Positions 31,950 to 40,816 of a stretch of 52,471 bases of DNA are shown here, piece after piece. Under the pieces are notes generated by a model. That model was not told the DNA's origin and made no database searches. It saw only the letters and a list, made by a program, of their open reading frames with translations. Location of the stretch: positions 1 through 52,471 of the forward strand of contig JAFGSI010000086.1 in the NCBI GenBank assembly GCA_016934715.1. Reading direction: 5' to 3'. This DNA is from Anaerolineales bacterium. GTDB taxonomy: Bacteria > Chloroflexota > Anaerolineae > Anaerolineales > Villigracilaceae. Made by a program: the position numbers and the translations under genes. Position 1 is the first letter of the stretch, and every line of letters starts with the position of its first letter.

Positions 31950-33317
31950 ATGAACAAGCCGAGCATCCTCCATACCTTCAAGCACATCTTCTCACCTCCA
32001 CGGATCGAGGATGTAGAATCCCGCCAGCGTGTCGCCACCCTGTATTTCCTGCTGTGGGTGCTGGTGATCGTCTGCTTCGGTCTGATGGTGTTGATCCTGT
32101 TGCGGGGGGAGGAGCGGACCTTCCGGGGCCTGCTGGTGGCCGCCATTGTCCTGATCGCAAGCCTGGTCCTGACCCGCCTGGGCAGGTTCGCCATCCCCCG
32201 CAGCCTGGTGCCGACCGCGATCCTGCTCGTCAATCTCTACATCCTTTATTTTGGCCTGGGATTGCATGATCTGGGCATTCTCGGCCTGGCCATGAATATC
32301 GCCCTGGCTGGCCTGCTGCTGGGAAAACGCGGGGTGGTGGCATTCACCCTCTTGAGCAGCCTGGGTCTGACCGGGATCTACGTTGCCGAGATCTACGGCC
32401 TGCTCGTAATGGCCACCCCCTTCCGCGATCTGACCTCACTCGGCGACCTGGTCATCATGATCACTCTGCTGCTCACCACCGGTGTCTTCATTTACATTGC
32501 AATGCACACACTGGCCCGCAACCTGGAGATGGTCCGGGATCTTAACAATGAGCTCGAAGGCCGGGTCATCGCCCGGACGGCCGAACTGCAGGCCGCCAAC
32601 GAACACCTGACCGCTCTCAGCCAGGTCAAGGACGATTTTGTGTCCAACGTATCCCATGAACTGCGCACCCCATTGACCAGCATCAAGCTCTATTTAGGCA
32701 TGCTGCAAAGAAAGCCGGACCAAGCGCGCCAGGTCCTCGACCGGTTGAGCCGCGAGACCGGGCGTTTGGAACACCTGATCGAAAGCTTGCTGGCCCTCTC
32801 CCGCCTCGACCAGGAACGGGTCGCGATGCTGGTGAGTCCGCTCGACTTGAATCGACTGGCCGAGCAGTTAATCATCGACCGCGCTCCGCTGGCCGCCGAC
32901 CGCAGGCTCGACCTGCACCTGGAATTGCAGGCCGACCTGCCGCTCGTCCAGGCCGACGAACGCATGGTCGGGGAAGTCCTGAGCATCCTGCTGACCAACG
33001 CCCTCGAATACACCCCGGCCGGAGGACAGGTCACTGTGCGGACCTGCAACCAGGGCGGCCAGCAGGATCCGACGGCTGGATTCGCGGTCATCGACACCGG
33101 GCCCGGGATCACCCCCGAGGACCTGGCCCACATCTTCGAGCGCTTCTTCCGCGGCAAGGCGGGCCGCGAGTCCAAGATTCCGGGCACCGGCCTGGGGCTG
33201 GCCATCGCCCGAGAGATCGTCAACCGGCACAACGGCCGGATCGAGGTCCACAGCGAAGGCCAGGCTGGCCAGGGGGCCATCTTCCATGTCTGGCTGCCGG
33301 TCTCCGACTCGACTTAG
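31950..33317 (+). CDS. Membrane sensor histidine kinase (orphan)
   Basis: 455 aa. The first 200 residues contain about six hydrophobic helices with no large extracytoplasmic loop, so sensing is probably within the membrane. A linker (about 200-225, 'NELEGRVIARTAELQAANEH') leads to the HisKA domain with the phosphoacceptor His in 'VSNVSHELRTPLTSIKLYL'. The ATPase domain has the N box 'LTNALEYTP', G1 'VIDTGPGITPED', F 'IFERFFRGK' and G2 'GTGLGLAIAREIVNRH'. All parts look intact. No response regulator is adjacent; the partner could be the response regulator at 7943, whose own kinase is broken, but this is only speculation. Confidence 0.9.
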   Translation: MNKPSILHTFKHIFSPPRIEDVESRQRVATLYFLLWVLVIVCFGLMVLILLRGEERTFRGLLVAAIVLIASLVLTRLGRFAIPRSLVPTAILLVNLYILYFGLGLHDLGILGLAMNIALAGLLLGKRGVVAFTLLSSLGLTGIYVAEIYGLLVMATPFRDLTSLGDLVIMITLLLTTGVFIYIAMHTLARNLEMVRDLNNELEGRVIARTAELQAANEHLTALSQVKDDFVSNVSHELRTPLTSIKLYLGMLQRKPDQARQVLDRLSRETGRLEHLIESLLALSRLDQERVAMLVSPLDLNRLAEQLIIDRAPLAADRRLDLHLELQADLPLVQADERMVGEVLSILLTNALEYTPAGGQVTVRTCNQGGQQDPTAGFAVIDTGPGITPEDLAHIFERFFRGKAGRESKIPGTGLGLAIAREIVNRHNGRIEVHSEGQAGQGAIFHVWLPVSDST

Positions 33318-33552
33318 GACCTGACCAGGAAAACCCCCTCCTGCGCAACAAAGCGAGGCCTCCCAGGCAGAAAAGCAGGGGAGGGATTCGCATGCCCCTT
33401 TCATCCCCATCCGGGCAGTCCTGGTACCACCGGGAGAACGCCTCCAGGGGATCGCCATCCTGCGGACCTGCACGCGGGAATTTTGCTGCGTGAATCCTGC
33501 GAACGGTTGGCGCGCCGGCTGTACAAGGGCTGGATCGGGTACGTGACCCCAT
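33318..33552. other. Non-coding stretch between kinase and MazG genes
   Basis: No gene, clear repeat or promoter was seen in this 235 bp between two convergent genes. Confidence 0.3.
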
Positions 33553-33592
33553 AAAAAAACGCAGCCGTCCCCCTCAGCGAGGGAAGACTGCG
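33553..33592 (-). terminator. Terminator of the mazG gene
   Basis: On the minus strand a hairpin with CGCAG/CTGCG base and CCCTC/GAGGG upper stem is followed by TTTTTTT (33559-33553). It lies 24 bp past the mazG stop and closes the r-protein gene cluster. Confidence 0.75.
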
Positions 33593-33616
33593 GGCTGTTG
33601 GATGCCTCCCCGGCGC

Positions 33617-35065
33617 TCACTTGCTCTTGGCAGCCTGCCAGAGAGCTTCCAACTCGTCGATGGTCATCTCGGACAGCTGCCGGTTCTGGGCGCGCGCCCC
33701 GGCCTCGACGTGGGCAAAGCGCTGGCGGAAGCGCTGGCTGGCAGCCCGCAGGGCCGATTCGGCGTCGATCTTCTTCCAGCGCGCCAGGTTGACCAGGGCG
33801 AAGAACAGGTCGCCCAGTTCAGCAGCCAATTCCTGCTCATCGGCCGCGGCCTGGACCTCACCGATCTCCTCGGCGATCTTGTCAAGCACGCCCTCAACCT
33901 CGGGCCAGTCGAACCCGACCCGGGCAGCCCGCTCCTGGATCTGCTGGGCCTGGATCAAGGCTGGCAGCGCCAGCGGGACACCCTCCAGCAGGCTCCTGGC
34001 ACCTTCCCCATGGGACGAGCGCTCGTCGGCCTTGATCTTCTCCCAGTTCTGCAGCACGCCCCCCACCCCGTCCAGCTCGATGTCGCCGAAGACGTGCGGA
34101 TGGCGGCGGATGATCTTGTCGTGGATCCCCTTGAGCACCTCCGCCATGCCAAATTCCCCCTCCTCACTGGCGATCTGGGCGTGCAGGACGATCTGCAGCA
34201 GCAGGTCGCCAAACTCCTCGGCCATCTTGGCCGGGTCCTTCCCATCCAGGGCGGCCAGCGTCTCGTAAGCCTCCTCCAGCAAATGCGGGCGCAATGACAG
34301 GTGGGTCTGCTCGCGATCCCAGGGACAACCGTCGGGCGCGCGCAGGGCGGCGATCACGTCCTGGAAGGCCTCGAAGGAGGTCCCCGCGCCGAGCGGCGGG
34401 ACGTACAGCGCCGTCAGCAGACCGATGTGCGGGCTGCGGTCGACAGCATGCAGCGGCAGGTCCTCGACGACCTCCTGTGGCGTCCCGGCGGCGTGCACCA
34501 GCCGGACCGGGTGTTCGTCAGCATAGACGGCGCCAAGGGTCAGCTTGACCTCGGCTGCCACCAACGGCGAGTAGATCTGGGCTACCAGGGCGCCCATATC
34601 GGGCGGGAAGGCCGGAACGTGGGCCTGGCTGAGTTCGAGCCCATCCACCAGGGTCAGGCGCGGGTAGGGGTCCAGGCCAAGGGCGGCGAAGGCCGGCTCG
34701 AGAAAGGACAGCCCGCTGACGATGGTCAGGGGCAGGCCAGTGGCCCGGCAGCGGCGGGCGATCTCGGGGCCGGTGGCCTCGGCCACGAACGGGTCGCCCG
34801 GCACGGCATAGACCACCCCCCCGGGACGCTGGCCCAATGCGATCACCTTCTCAACGATGGCTGCATAGACGGCCTCGAACGACTGGCCCTCTTCGTAGAG
34901 CTGGTCAAAGGAGTGGACCTTGAGCGCCGCCGGAAAGCCTTTGACGCTGGGGTGCTGGGCGGTGCGCAGCCAGATCTCGTCGATGCTGGCAAGCACCTCC
35001 CAGGCCTGGCGGGTCAGTTGCGCCGGGTCGCCGGGACCCAGGCCGAGGAGGGTGATTCCAGGCAT
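33617..35065 (-). CDS. mazG: MazG nucleoside triphosphate pyrophosphohydrolase with N-terminal tetrapyrrole-methylase-like domain
   Basis: 482 aa, about the length of YabN-like fusions. GGAGG lies just before the ATG at 35065. Residues 1-225 resemble the SAM-dependent tetrapyrrole methylase fold ('ITLLGLGPGDPAQLTRQA', 'GGVVYAVPGDPFVAEATG'). The MazG part (about 235-480) has two helical repeats: 'DGCPWDREQTHLSLRPHLLE', then 'KMAEEFGDLLLQIVLH' with E-E-x-x-D metal ligands, and 'EEIGEVQAAADEQELAAELG' for the second. It should hydrolyse abnormal or surplus NTPs to NMP and pyrophosphate. Whether the methylase-like half is active is unknown. It is the last gene of the cluster. Confidence 0.92.
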   Translation of the reverse strand: MPGITLLGLGPGDPAQLTRQAWEVLASIDEIWLRTAQHPSVKGFPAALKVHSFDQLYEEGQSFEAVYAAIVEKVIALGQRPGGVVYAVPGDPFVAEATGPEIARRCRATGLPLTIVSGLSFLEPAFAALGLDPYPRLTLVDGLELSQAHVPAFPPDMGALVAQIYSPLVAAEVKLTLGAVYADEHPVRLVHAAGTPQEVVEDLPLHAVDRSPHIGLLTALYVPPLGAGTSFEAFQDVIAALRAPDGCPWDREQTHLSLRPHLLEEAYETLAALDGKDPAKMAEEFGDLLLQIVLHAQIASEEGEFGMAEVLKGIHDKIIRRHPHVFGDIELDGVGGVLQNWEKIKADERSSHGEGARSLLEGVPLALPALIQAQQIQERAARVGFDWPEVEGVLDKIAEEIGEVQAAADEQELAAELGDLFFALVNLARWKKIDAESALRAASQRFRQRFAHVEAGARAQNRQLSEMTIDELEALWQAAKSK

Positions 35066-35188
35066 CTCTGCCTCCAGATCATCACACGAGGGACACGAAA
35101 CGGATCCGTGGTTAACGGAAAACGCAATGCACTGAAGATATCCAAGGAAACCTCAGGCATTACGTTTCGTTTTCTGGTTTTGATGCGG

Positions 35189-35584
35189 TTAGCGCTTGGT
35201 GTAGGTCGGCGCCTTGCGAGCGCCTTTGAGTCCAGGCTTCTTGCGTTCCTTGACGCGCGGGTCACGCGTCAGGAAGCCGCCCTTGCGCATCAGCGGACCC
35301 CATTCGGCATTCATCTTCACCAGGGCGCGCGCCAGACCCATCTTGACCGCGTCGGTCTGGCCGGTCACACCGCCGCCCTTGACGAGCACGCTGACATCAT
35401 AAGCCTTGGCGTCCTCACCGGTTGCCTTGAGCGGGCCCATGATCTCGTCCATGTCGCCCAGGCGGGTAAAGAAAGCCTCGGCATCCTTTTCATTGACAAG
35501 AAACCTGCCCGAACCGCTCATCACGCGCACGCGAGCGATGCTTGCCTTGCGGCGTCCAACACCTTCAAAATACTGCACAGACAT
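35189..35584 (-). CDS. rpsI: 30S ribosomal protein S9
   Basis: 131 aa from the ATG at 35584 (AAAGGAG upstream). 'YFEGVGRRKASIARVRV' at the N-terminus, 'LVKGGGVTGQTDAVKMGLAR' in the middle, and a basic tail ending K-R, whose last residues contact tRNA in the P site. The typical rplM-rpsI pair, 13 bp apart. Confidence 0.97.
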   Translation of the reverse strand: MSVQYFEGVGRRKASIARVRVMSGSGRFLVNEKDAEAFFTRLGDMDEIMGPLKATGEDAKAYDVSVLVKGGGVTGQTDAVKMGLARALVKMNAEWGPLMRKGGFLTRDPRVKERKKPGLKGARKAPTYTKR

Positions 35585-35597
35585 ATTCCTTGCTCCT

Positions 35598-36044
35598 TTA
35601 GACGACCTTCTGCGGATTCTGGGCGGTATGCGGATGTTCCTCACCGGCATAGATTTTCAGCCGCTTGAGGACATGCCGGCCCATCTTGTTGTGCGGGAGC
35701 ATGCCCCACACTGCCGCGCGGATGACACGCTCGGGACGAGACTGCAGCAGGTCGCGCAGGCTGATCGATTTGACGCCACTCTGATAACCGGAATGGCGGT
35801 GGTACATCTTCTCGGTCAGCTTGGTCTTGGTCCTGGTGCCGGTGACAGTGATCTTCTCGGCATTGATGACCACCACGTTATCACCGATCATCACGCCGGG
35901 CGTGAAGGTCGGCTTGTGCTTGCCCAGCAGGAGAGCCGCGATCCTGGTCGCCAGGCGGCCGAGGTTCTGACCGGCAGCGTCCACCAGCAGCCACTCGGGC
36001 TGGATGTCAGCGGCCTTGGGATAGTAGGATTTGTACACTTTCAT
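35598..36044 (-). CDS. rplM: 50S ribosomal protein L13
   Basis: 148 aa. The ATG at 36044 ('MKVYKSYYPK') is preferred; two in-frame ATGs lie 3 and 9 nt upstream. Family blocks: 'WLLVDAAGQNLGRLATRIA', 'GDNVVVINAEKITVTG' and 'AVWGMLPHNKMGR'. Binds early to domain II of 23S rRNA. Two hairpins lie in the 76-bp gap to truA upstream. Confidence 0.96.
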   Translation of the reverse strand: MKVYKSYYPKAADIQPEWLLVDAAGQNLGRLATRIAALLLGKHKPTFTPGVMIGDNVVVINAEKITVTGTRTKTKLTEKMYHRHSGYQSGVKSISLRDLLQSRPERVIRAAVWGMLPHNKMGRHVLKRLKIYAGEEHPHTAQNPQKVV

Positions 36045-36065
36045 CATCTCCATTGCACTTGGAAT

Positions 36066-36083
36066 GCGGAAGCAGGCTTCCGC
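36066..36083 (-). other. Hairpin before rplM
   Basis: GCGGAAGC-AG-GCTTCCGC, perfect 8-bp arms, 22 bp before the rplM ATG. Possible leader element or miniature repeat. Confidence 0.45.
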
Positions 36084-36087
36084 CCAT

Positions 36088-36107
36088 TGCGACGGCCGGC
36101 CGTCGCA
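36088..36107 (-). other. 20-bp perfect palindrome between truA and rplM
   Basis: TGCGACGGCC and its complement without loop. With the hairpin at 36066 it makes two tandem structures in 42 bp. No U-run follows, so it is not a standard terminator. Confidence 0.45.
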
Positions 36108-36120
36108 CTCCAAAAATCGT

Positions 36121-36861
36121 TCAGCCCAGATTATCGTATTCAACCTCGACCAGGGTCAGGCCGCAGGCCGGGGCCAGGCCGGTCAACGGGACCGGGGTCC
36201 GGTCCGCCAGCGAGCGGGCGATCATTTCGGCCGGGAAGCGTCCCTGCCCAACCGCCACCTGGAGGAAGACCAGCCGCCGTACCATCCGATACAGGAAGGC
36301 ATCGGCCCGGATCGTGAAGATCCACTCGTCGTCCTGGCGCTGCCAGCTGGCCACCTGGACGGTCCGTACGCTGCTGCCTCCAGCCCGGGGTGGGCTGCCG
36401 AAAGCGGCGAAGTCATGGCGGCCGCTCCACAGGTCTGCCAGGGGTGTCAGGTCCGCCACCGGGGGCCAGACCCGCCAGGCGTAGCGTTCCCGCAGGGGTT
36501 CGCGGCCTTCGGCGCAGAACAGTCGATACCGGTAACAGCGCCAACGGGCATCGAAGCGCGGATGGAAATCATCCGCCGTGCGGGTCAGGCTGCGGACAGC
36601 CAGGTCCGGCGGCAGGTTGGCGTTGAGGGCCTTGTGAAGATCCTCAAGCCCGTGGTCCCAGTCGAGATCGAAGGCGGCCACCTGCCCGCTGGCGTGCGTC
36701 CCGGTGTCGGTGCGCCCGGCCAGCAGGACGGACTTGCCCGGCCAGCCGATCCTGCCCAGGGCCCGTTCGAGCTCGCCCTGGACCGTCCGGCCCATCCCCT
36801 GTCGCTGGCTGCCGACGAAGTCGGTGCCGTCGTAGGTCAGGATAATCTGGTAACGTGCCAT
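36121..36861 (-). CDS. truA: tRNA pseudouridine synthase A
   Basis: 246 aa, normal size. 'ILTYDGTDFVGSQRQ' starts the fold, and the catalytic Asp52 lies in 'LLAGRTDTGTHASGQVAAF'. 'FHPRFDARWRCYRYRLF' and 'AFLYRMVRRLVFLQVAVGQG' are the other conserved parts. It makes pseudouridine at positions 38-40 of tRNAs. A usual neighbour of rplQ and rplM in this order. Confidence 0.96.
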   Translation of the reverse strand: MARYQIILTYDGTDFVGSQRQGMGRTVQGELERALGRIGWPGKSVLLAGRTDTGTHASGQVAAFDLDWDHGLEDLHKALNANLPPDLAVRSLTRTADDFHPRFDARWRCYRYRLFCAEGREPLRERYAWRVWPPVADLTPLADLWSGRHDFAAFGSPPRAGGSSVRTVQVASWQRQDDEWIFTIRADAFLYRMVRRLVFLQVAVGQGRFPAEMIARSLADRTPVPLTGLAPACGLTLVEVEYDNLG

Positions 36862-36869
36862 TACGAAAT

Positions 36870-36909
36870 GCAGAATGCGGAATGGAGAATACTGCGTTCA
36901 GCATTCTGC
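36870..36909. repeat. Inverted repeat between rplQ and truA
   Basis: GCAGAATGC (36870-36878) and GCATTCTGC (36901-36909), 22-bp loop, in the 63-bp gap. The motif ATGCNGAATG also appears in shortened form before rplM (GGAATGCGGAA at 36061), so both gaps may hold pieces of one repeat family. Confidence 0.4.
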
Positions 36910-36924
36910 CGTCTGCATCCAGAC

Positions 36925-37308
36925 TCACTCTTCGACGAGTTCGAGCAGGACCATCTCGGCCCTGTCGCCAAAACGCGGACCGAGTTTGAGCACGCGGGTG
37001 TAACCGCCGTTGCGCTCGGCAAAGCGAGGGGCGATCTCGTCGAACAATTTCTTGACCACGTCGTTGCTGTTATTGCCCAGCTTGGACACGACCAGACGAC
37101 GGGCAGCGACCTTCTCGGAATCACCGGCCTCCGCCACGTTGCGGGCGATGGTGATCATCTTCTCGGCCTCGCCGCGGATCGCGGCGGCCTTGGCCTGCGT
37201 GGTGCGGATGCGCTCGTGGGTGAAGAACTGCTTGATCAGGTTCCTGCGCAGCGCGATACGGGCGCCCTTGGTACGATTGAGTTTATAACCAGCTACTTGG
37301 TGTCGCAT
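36925..37308 (-). CDS. rplQ: 50S ribosomal protein L17
   Basis: 127 aa. 'MRHQVAGYKLNRTKGARIAL' (the RH..KL.R motif), 'NLIKQFFTHERIRTTQAKAA', 'DEIAPRFAERNGGYTRVLKL'. Seven bp after rpoA, the standard alpha-operon order. Confidence 0.97.
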   Translation of the reverse strand: MRHQVAGYKLNRTKGARIALRRNLIKQFFTHERIRTTQAKAAAIRGEAEKMITIARNVAEAGDSEKVAARRLVVSKLGNNSNDVVKKLFDEIAPRFAERNGGYTRVLKLGPRFGDRAEMVLLELVEE

Positions 37309-37315
37309 TGCTAAA

Positions 37316-38281
37316 TTACTCCGACTCTTTCTTGGGTTCGTCCTTCAAATAACCCTTTTCCAGCATCTTGATGCGCAGTTCGTCGAGGCTCTTCTCTCCA
37401 AAGTTGCGAATCGACATCACAGCCTGCTCGCCCTTCTCAAGCAGTTCGAGCACGTCACCGACGGTGGTGATGCCGGTGCGCTTGAGCGAGTTGAAGACCC
37501 GCACCGACAGGTCGAGCGACTCGACCGGGGTCTCGGCCACCTCACTGGTGAGCCGCGAACCGGATATTTCCTTCTCCATCGTGATCGTCAGGCTCTCCTC
37601 GCTGACACCCGCAATGAAGCGCAGGTGCTCGATGAGGATCTGGGCCGAGGTGCTCAGGGCATTTTCGGGCGAGAGGGATCCATCCGTCCAGATCTCCAGC
37701 ACCAGTTTATCGTAGTTGGTGCTCTGACCAACGCGCGCCGATTGGACCTCAAAGTTGACACGCTTGACCGGGCTGAAGATCGCGTCGACCGGCAGTTCGC
37801 CGATCGGCATGCGGCCACGTTCATTGGCCGGTGAGTAACCGCGCCCGCGTTCGATCATGAACTCGATATCCAGGTGGGTCTTGGCGTTGTCGGCGGTGAA
37901 GAGATACAGGTCCGGATTGATCAACTGGATCTCCGGCGGGGTGACGATGTCAGCCGCTGTGACCACGCCTTCGCCGCGCACCTCGAGCTGCATGCGGGTC
38001 GCGTCGACATCATTCAGCACCAGACGCACCTGCTTGATCTGCAGCATCACCTGGAGCACGTCTTCGCGGACACCCGAGATGTCGCTGAACTCATGCAGCA
38101 CGTCAGCGACCCGGATGGATGTGACAGCCGCGCCCTCGAGCGAGGAGAGCAGCACCCGGCGCAGGGCATTGCCCAGGGTGACGCCGTAGCCTCGCTCGAG
38201 CGGGCTGATGATGAACTTGCCATAATTCCGAGCTTCGGCCTCGCGCTCGATCTTCGGCATGACCATGTTTGTAATCGGCAC
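37316..38281 (-). CDS. rpoA: DNA-directed RNA polymerase subunit alpha
   Basis: 321 aa starting with GTG at 38281, preceded by GGAGAAGGTG at suitable spacing; the ATG five codons later is the alternative. Residues 15-235 form the dimerising N-terminal domain ('PLERGYGVTLGNALRRVLLS', 'RGRGYSPANER'). The C-terminal domain (about 250-315) holds 'SVRVFNSLKRTGITTVGDVL' and 'GEKSLDELRIKMLEKG', which contact UP-elements and activators such as Crp-type proteins. Confidence 0.97.
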   Translation of the reverse strand: MPITNMVMPKIEREAEARNYGKFIISPLERGYGVTLGNALRRVLLSSLEGAAVTSIRVADVLHEFSDISGVREDVLQVMLQIKQVRLVLNDVDATRMQLEVRGEGVVTAADIVTPPEIQLINPDLYLFTADNAKTHLDIEFMIERGRGYSPANERGRMPIGELPVDAIFSPVKRVNFEVQSARVGQSTNYDKLVLEIWTDGSLSPENALSTSAQILIEHLRFIAGVSEESLTITMEKEISGSRLTSEVAETPVESLDLSVRVFNSLKRTGITTVGDVLELLEKGEQAVMSIRNFGEKSLDELRIKMLEKGYLKDEPKKESE

Positions 38282-38342
38282 GATTCACCTTCTCCGGCGT
38301 ACTGAACAGTACGCCATGTCTATAAGAGCGATTTGCCTCGGC

Positions 38343-38990
38343 CTACCGCGAGTAGTATTCAACAATGAGCTGCTCGTTCAAACTGCCGTCGATCTCGGCC
38401 CGTTCAGGCATGCGCAGGATGCTGCCGGTGAGCTGCTTGACGTCGCGCTCCAGCCAGGCCGGAATATTGCGGGCTTCGGCCAGGTCGGGCAGTTCCTTGA
38501 AGAAAGGCCTGTCGTTCGAGCCGGAACGCACTGCCACCACGTCGCCCACTCTCAGCGTCATGGACGGGACGTCGGTGCGGCGCCCGTTGACGGTGAAGTG
38601 GCCGTGGGTAACCATCAGGCGCGCCTGGGCGCGGCTGGCGGCATAGCCCAACCGGTAGACGATGTTATCCAGGCGGGACTCGAGGATCTGCAGCAGCATC
38701 AGGCCGGTCACGCCGCGTGCCTTGATGGCCTTGCTGTAGTAGCGCCGGAACTGGCGCTCGAAGACACCATAGACGCGGCGGGCGCGCTGCTTGGCGCGCA
38801 GCTGCTTGCCGTAGTCTGATTCACGACCCGTGCCACGCCCACCCCGCCTGCCAGAGCGTCCGTGCTGGCCGGGGGCATACTCGCGTCGTTCGAATGCGCA
38901 CTTCGGGGAGAAGCAACGCTCTCCCTTGAGGAACAGTTTTTCACCTTCACGCCGGCACAGTTTGCAGGCCGGACCAGTATATTTCGCCAT
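38343..38990 (-). CDS. rpsD: 30S ribosomal protein S4, zinc-binding form
   Basis: 215 aa. The N-terminal four-cysteine group (C9, C12, C26, C31: 'CKLCRREGEKLF', 'CFSPKC') is the zinc-containing C+ form. The S4 RNA-binding domain lies at about 100-165 ('RLDNIVYRLGYAASRAQARL', 'HFTVNGRRTDVPSM'). It nucleates 30S assembly on 16S rRNA. 61 bp before rpoA. Confidence 0.97.
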   Translation of the reverse strand: MAKYTGPACKLCRREGEKLFLKGERCFSPKCAFERREYAPGQHGRSGRRGGRGTGRESDYGKQLRAKQRARRVYGVFERQFRRYYSKAIKARGVTGLMLLQILESRLDNIVYRLGYAASRAQARLMVTHGHFTVNGRRTDVPSMTLRVGDVVAVRSGSNDRPFFKELPDLAEARNIPAWLERDVKQLTGSILRMPERAEIDGSLNEQLIVEYYSR

Positions 38991-39015
38991 ACGTACTTAC
39001 CTCTCCAGAACGAAA

Positions 39016-39417
39016 TTACACGCGGCGCCTTTTCGGAGGCCGACAGCCATTGTGCGGAACCGGCGTGATATCCGAAATCGACTTGACTTTCAAGCCCATG
39101 GCCTGGACGGCGCGGATCGCATTCTCGCGCCCGGGACCCGGACCCTTGACGATCACATCCACTTCCTGGATGCCCATCCCCTGGGCAGCCTTGATCGCCT
39201 GCTCAGCGGCCAGGCGCGCCGCGAAGGGCGTGCTCTTGCGCGAGCCTTTGAAACCGACCGAACCGGCGCTGCCCCAGCACAGGGTATTGCCATCGGTGTC
39301 GGTGACAGTCACAATCGTATTGTTGAAGGAGGCGTAGATATGCACCTTCCCTGCGGACAGGGTGCGCTTGACCTTCTTCGGGGCGCCACGACGCGTGGAA
39401 CGTACAGTTTGAGCCAT
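39016..39417 (-). CDS. rpsK: 30S ribosomal protein S11
   Basis: 133 aa. '[20 protein letters not shown]', '[20 protein letters not shown]', '[16 protein letters not shown]', and a C-terminal '[18 protein letters not shown]', all standard. Confidence 0.98.
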   Translation of the reverse strand: MAQTVRSTRRGAPKKVKRTLSAGKVHIYASFNNTIVTVTDTDGNTLCWGSAGSVGFKGSRKSTPFAARLAAEQAIKAAQGMGIQEVDVIVKGPGPGRENAIRAVQAMGLKVKSISDITPVPHNGCRPPKRRRV

Positions 39418-39446
39418 AATGCCTCTCTAACTCCAGGGTTGCGAAC

Positions 39447-39833
39447 TTACTTCTTGCCGCCCTTGCGGCGGCCGCGCCCGGCAACGGTCTTCTTGGGACC
39501 CTTGCGAGTACGGGCATTGGTGCGGGTGCGCTGTCCATGCACCGGCAGACTGCGGCGGTGGCGCAGGCCACGATAGCAGCCGATCTCAACCAGCCGCTTG
39601 ATGTTCATCTGTTCCTGGCGGCGCAGATCACCCTCGACCTTCCAATTCTTGGAAATATACTCGCGGATCGACGAGACTTCCGTCTCGGTCAGGTCCTTGA
39701 TGCGCGTATCCGGGCTCACCTTGGTGGCAGCCAGGATCTTCCTCGAACGGGTCGGGCCAATGCCAAAGATGTAGGTCAGGCCTACTTCGACGCGCTTGTT
39801 GCGCGGCAGGTCAACACCTTCAATGCGTGCCAT
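39447..39833 (-). CDS. rpsM: 30S ribosomal protein S13
   Basis: 128 aa from the ATG at 39833. '[20 protein letters not shown]', the helix-hairpin-helix '[14 protein letters not shown]', and '[20 protein letters not shown]' with a Lys-rich tail. Contacts the 50S subunit and P-site tRNA. Confidence 0.98.
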   Translation of the reverse strand: MARIEGVDLPRNKRVEVGLTYIFGIGPTRSRKILAATKVSPDTRIKDLTETEVSSIREYISKNWKVEGDLRRQEQMNIKRLVEIGCYRGLRHRRSLPVHGQRTRTNARTRKGPKKTVAGRGRRKGGKK

Positions 39834-39839
39834 AATCAC

Positions 39840-39953
39840 CTATCCTTGTCGCTGTTTGTGTTTCGGATTCTCGCAGATGACGTACAGGACGCCCTTGCGC
39901 TTGACGATCTGGCACTTCGCACAGCGTTTACGAATGGATGGACTGACTTTCAT
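39840..39953 (-). CDS. rpmJ: 50S ribosomal protein L36 (zinc form)
   Basis: 37 aa, easily missed because of its size. ATG at 39953, stop TAG at 39842-39840, 6 bp before rpsM. '[20 protein letters not shown]' followed by '[17 protein letters not shown]' gives the C-x2-C...C...H zinc ribbon. infA, which commonly lies between map and rpmJ, is absent from the 94 bp upstream. Confidence 0.96.
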   Translation of the reverse strand: MKVSPSIRKRCAKCQIVKRKGVLYVICENPKHKQRQG

Positions 39954-40047
39954 GCTTTCATTCTCCTTACCTGTTGGCGGTGAGCCAAAGTCGTAATTAT
40001 ACTGGTTGTGTTTGGTTCCGTCCAGTTTGATCGGGTCCCATCGGCTG

Positions 40048-40815
40048 TCATAGGACAGTCAGGACAAGAGGGTCGCCTTCGGTGACGGCCACTGAATGTT
40101 CGAAGTGGGCCGTCAATGACTTGTCGATGGAGATCACCGTCCACTGGTCGGACAGGACACGGGTCCGGTGCGTACCAACGAGCACCATCGGCTCGAGGGC
40201 GATCGTCATTCCAGGGCGCAGCGGGCTTCCGGTCCCCGGGTTGCCATAGTTCGGTACCTGCGGTCCTTCGTGCATGCTGCGGCCGACACCGTGTCCGGTG
40301 TATTCACGGGTGACGTGGAACCCATTGGCCTCCACGAACTGCTGGATAGCCGCCGAAATATCACCCGTCCTATTCCCGACGCGCATCATGGCGATGCCTA
40401 TGCTCAGCGCCTGCTCGGTCACGTCGAGCAACTTGCGGGCCAGGGGCGAAATCTCCCCGACCCCGGCCGTCCAGGCCGAGTCACCCACATATCCTTCGAG
40501 CACCGTCCCACAATCGACCGAGACGATGTCGCCCTCCTGGAGTTTGCGCTTGCCGGGAATGCCATGCACCAACTCTTCGTTGAGGCTGACGCAAATCGAG
40601 GCCGGGTACGGCGGGTGGCCGTAGTTCTTGAAAGGCGAATAGGCGCCGTGCTTCCGCAGGACTTCCTCAGCAGCCGCGTTGAGGTCTGCGGTGGTCACGC
40701 CGGGTTGTAAAAGTTCTCGAACGGCCTGGTGAGCCAGGTAATTGACCCGGCCGGCTTCGCGCATCAGGGCGATTTCCGCCGGGGTCTTGAGGAGTACTTC
40801 GCGGTCCCAGTTCAT
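40048..40815 (-). CDS. map: Methionine aminopeptidase, type I
   Basis: 255 aa. Metal ligands are found in '[20 protein letters not shown]' (two Asp), '[20 protein letters not shown]' (His), '[11 protein letters not shown]' (Glu) and '[11 protein letters not shown]' (Glu). No N-terminal extension, so type Ia. It removes the initiator Met from nascent proteins. Starts 1 bp after the adk stop. Confidence 0.97.
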   Translation of the reverse strand: MNWDREVLLKTPAEIALMREAGRVNYLAHQAVRELLQPGVTTADLNAAAEEVLRKHGAYSPFKNYGHPPYPASICVSLNEELVHGIPGKRKLQEGDIVSVDCGTVLEGYVGDSAWTAGVGEISPLARKLLDVTEQALSIGIAMMRVGNRTGDISAAIQQFVEANGFHVTREYTGHGVGRSMHEGPQVPNYGNPGTGSPLRPGMTIALEPMVLVGTHRTRVLSDQWTVISIDKSLTAHFEHSVAVTEGDPLVLTVL

Positions 40816-40816
40816 C

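Noticed and set aside
36925-37308. Frameshift in rplQ suggested by overlapping plus-strand open frames
   Set aside because: The minus frame is intact with all L17 blocks; overlapping frames are expected from the GC-rich base composition.
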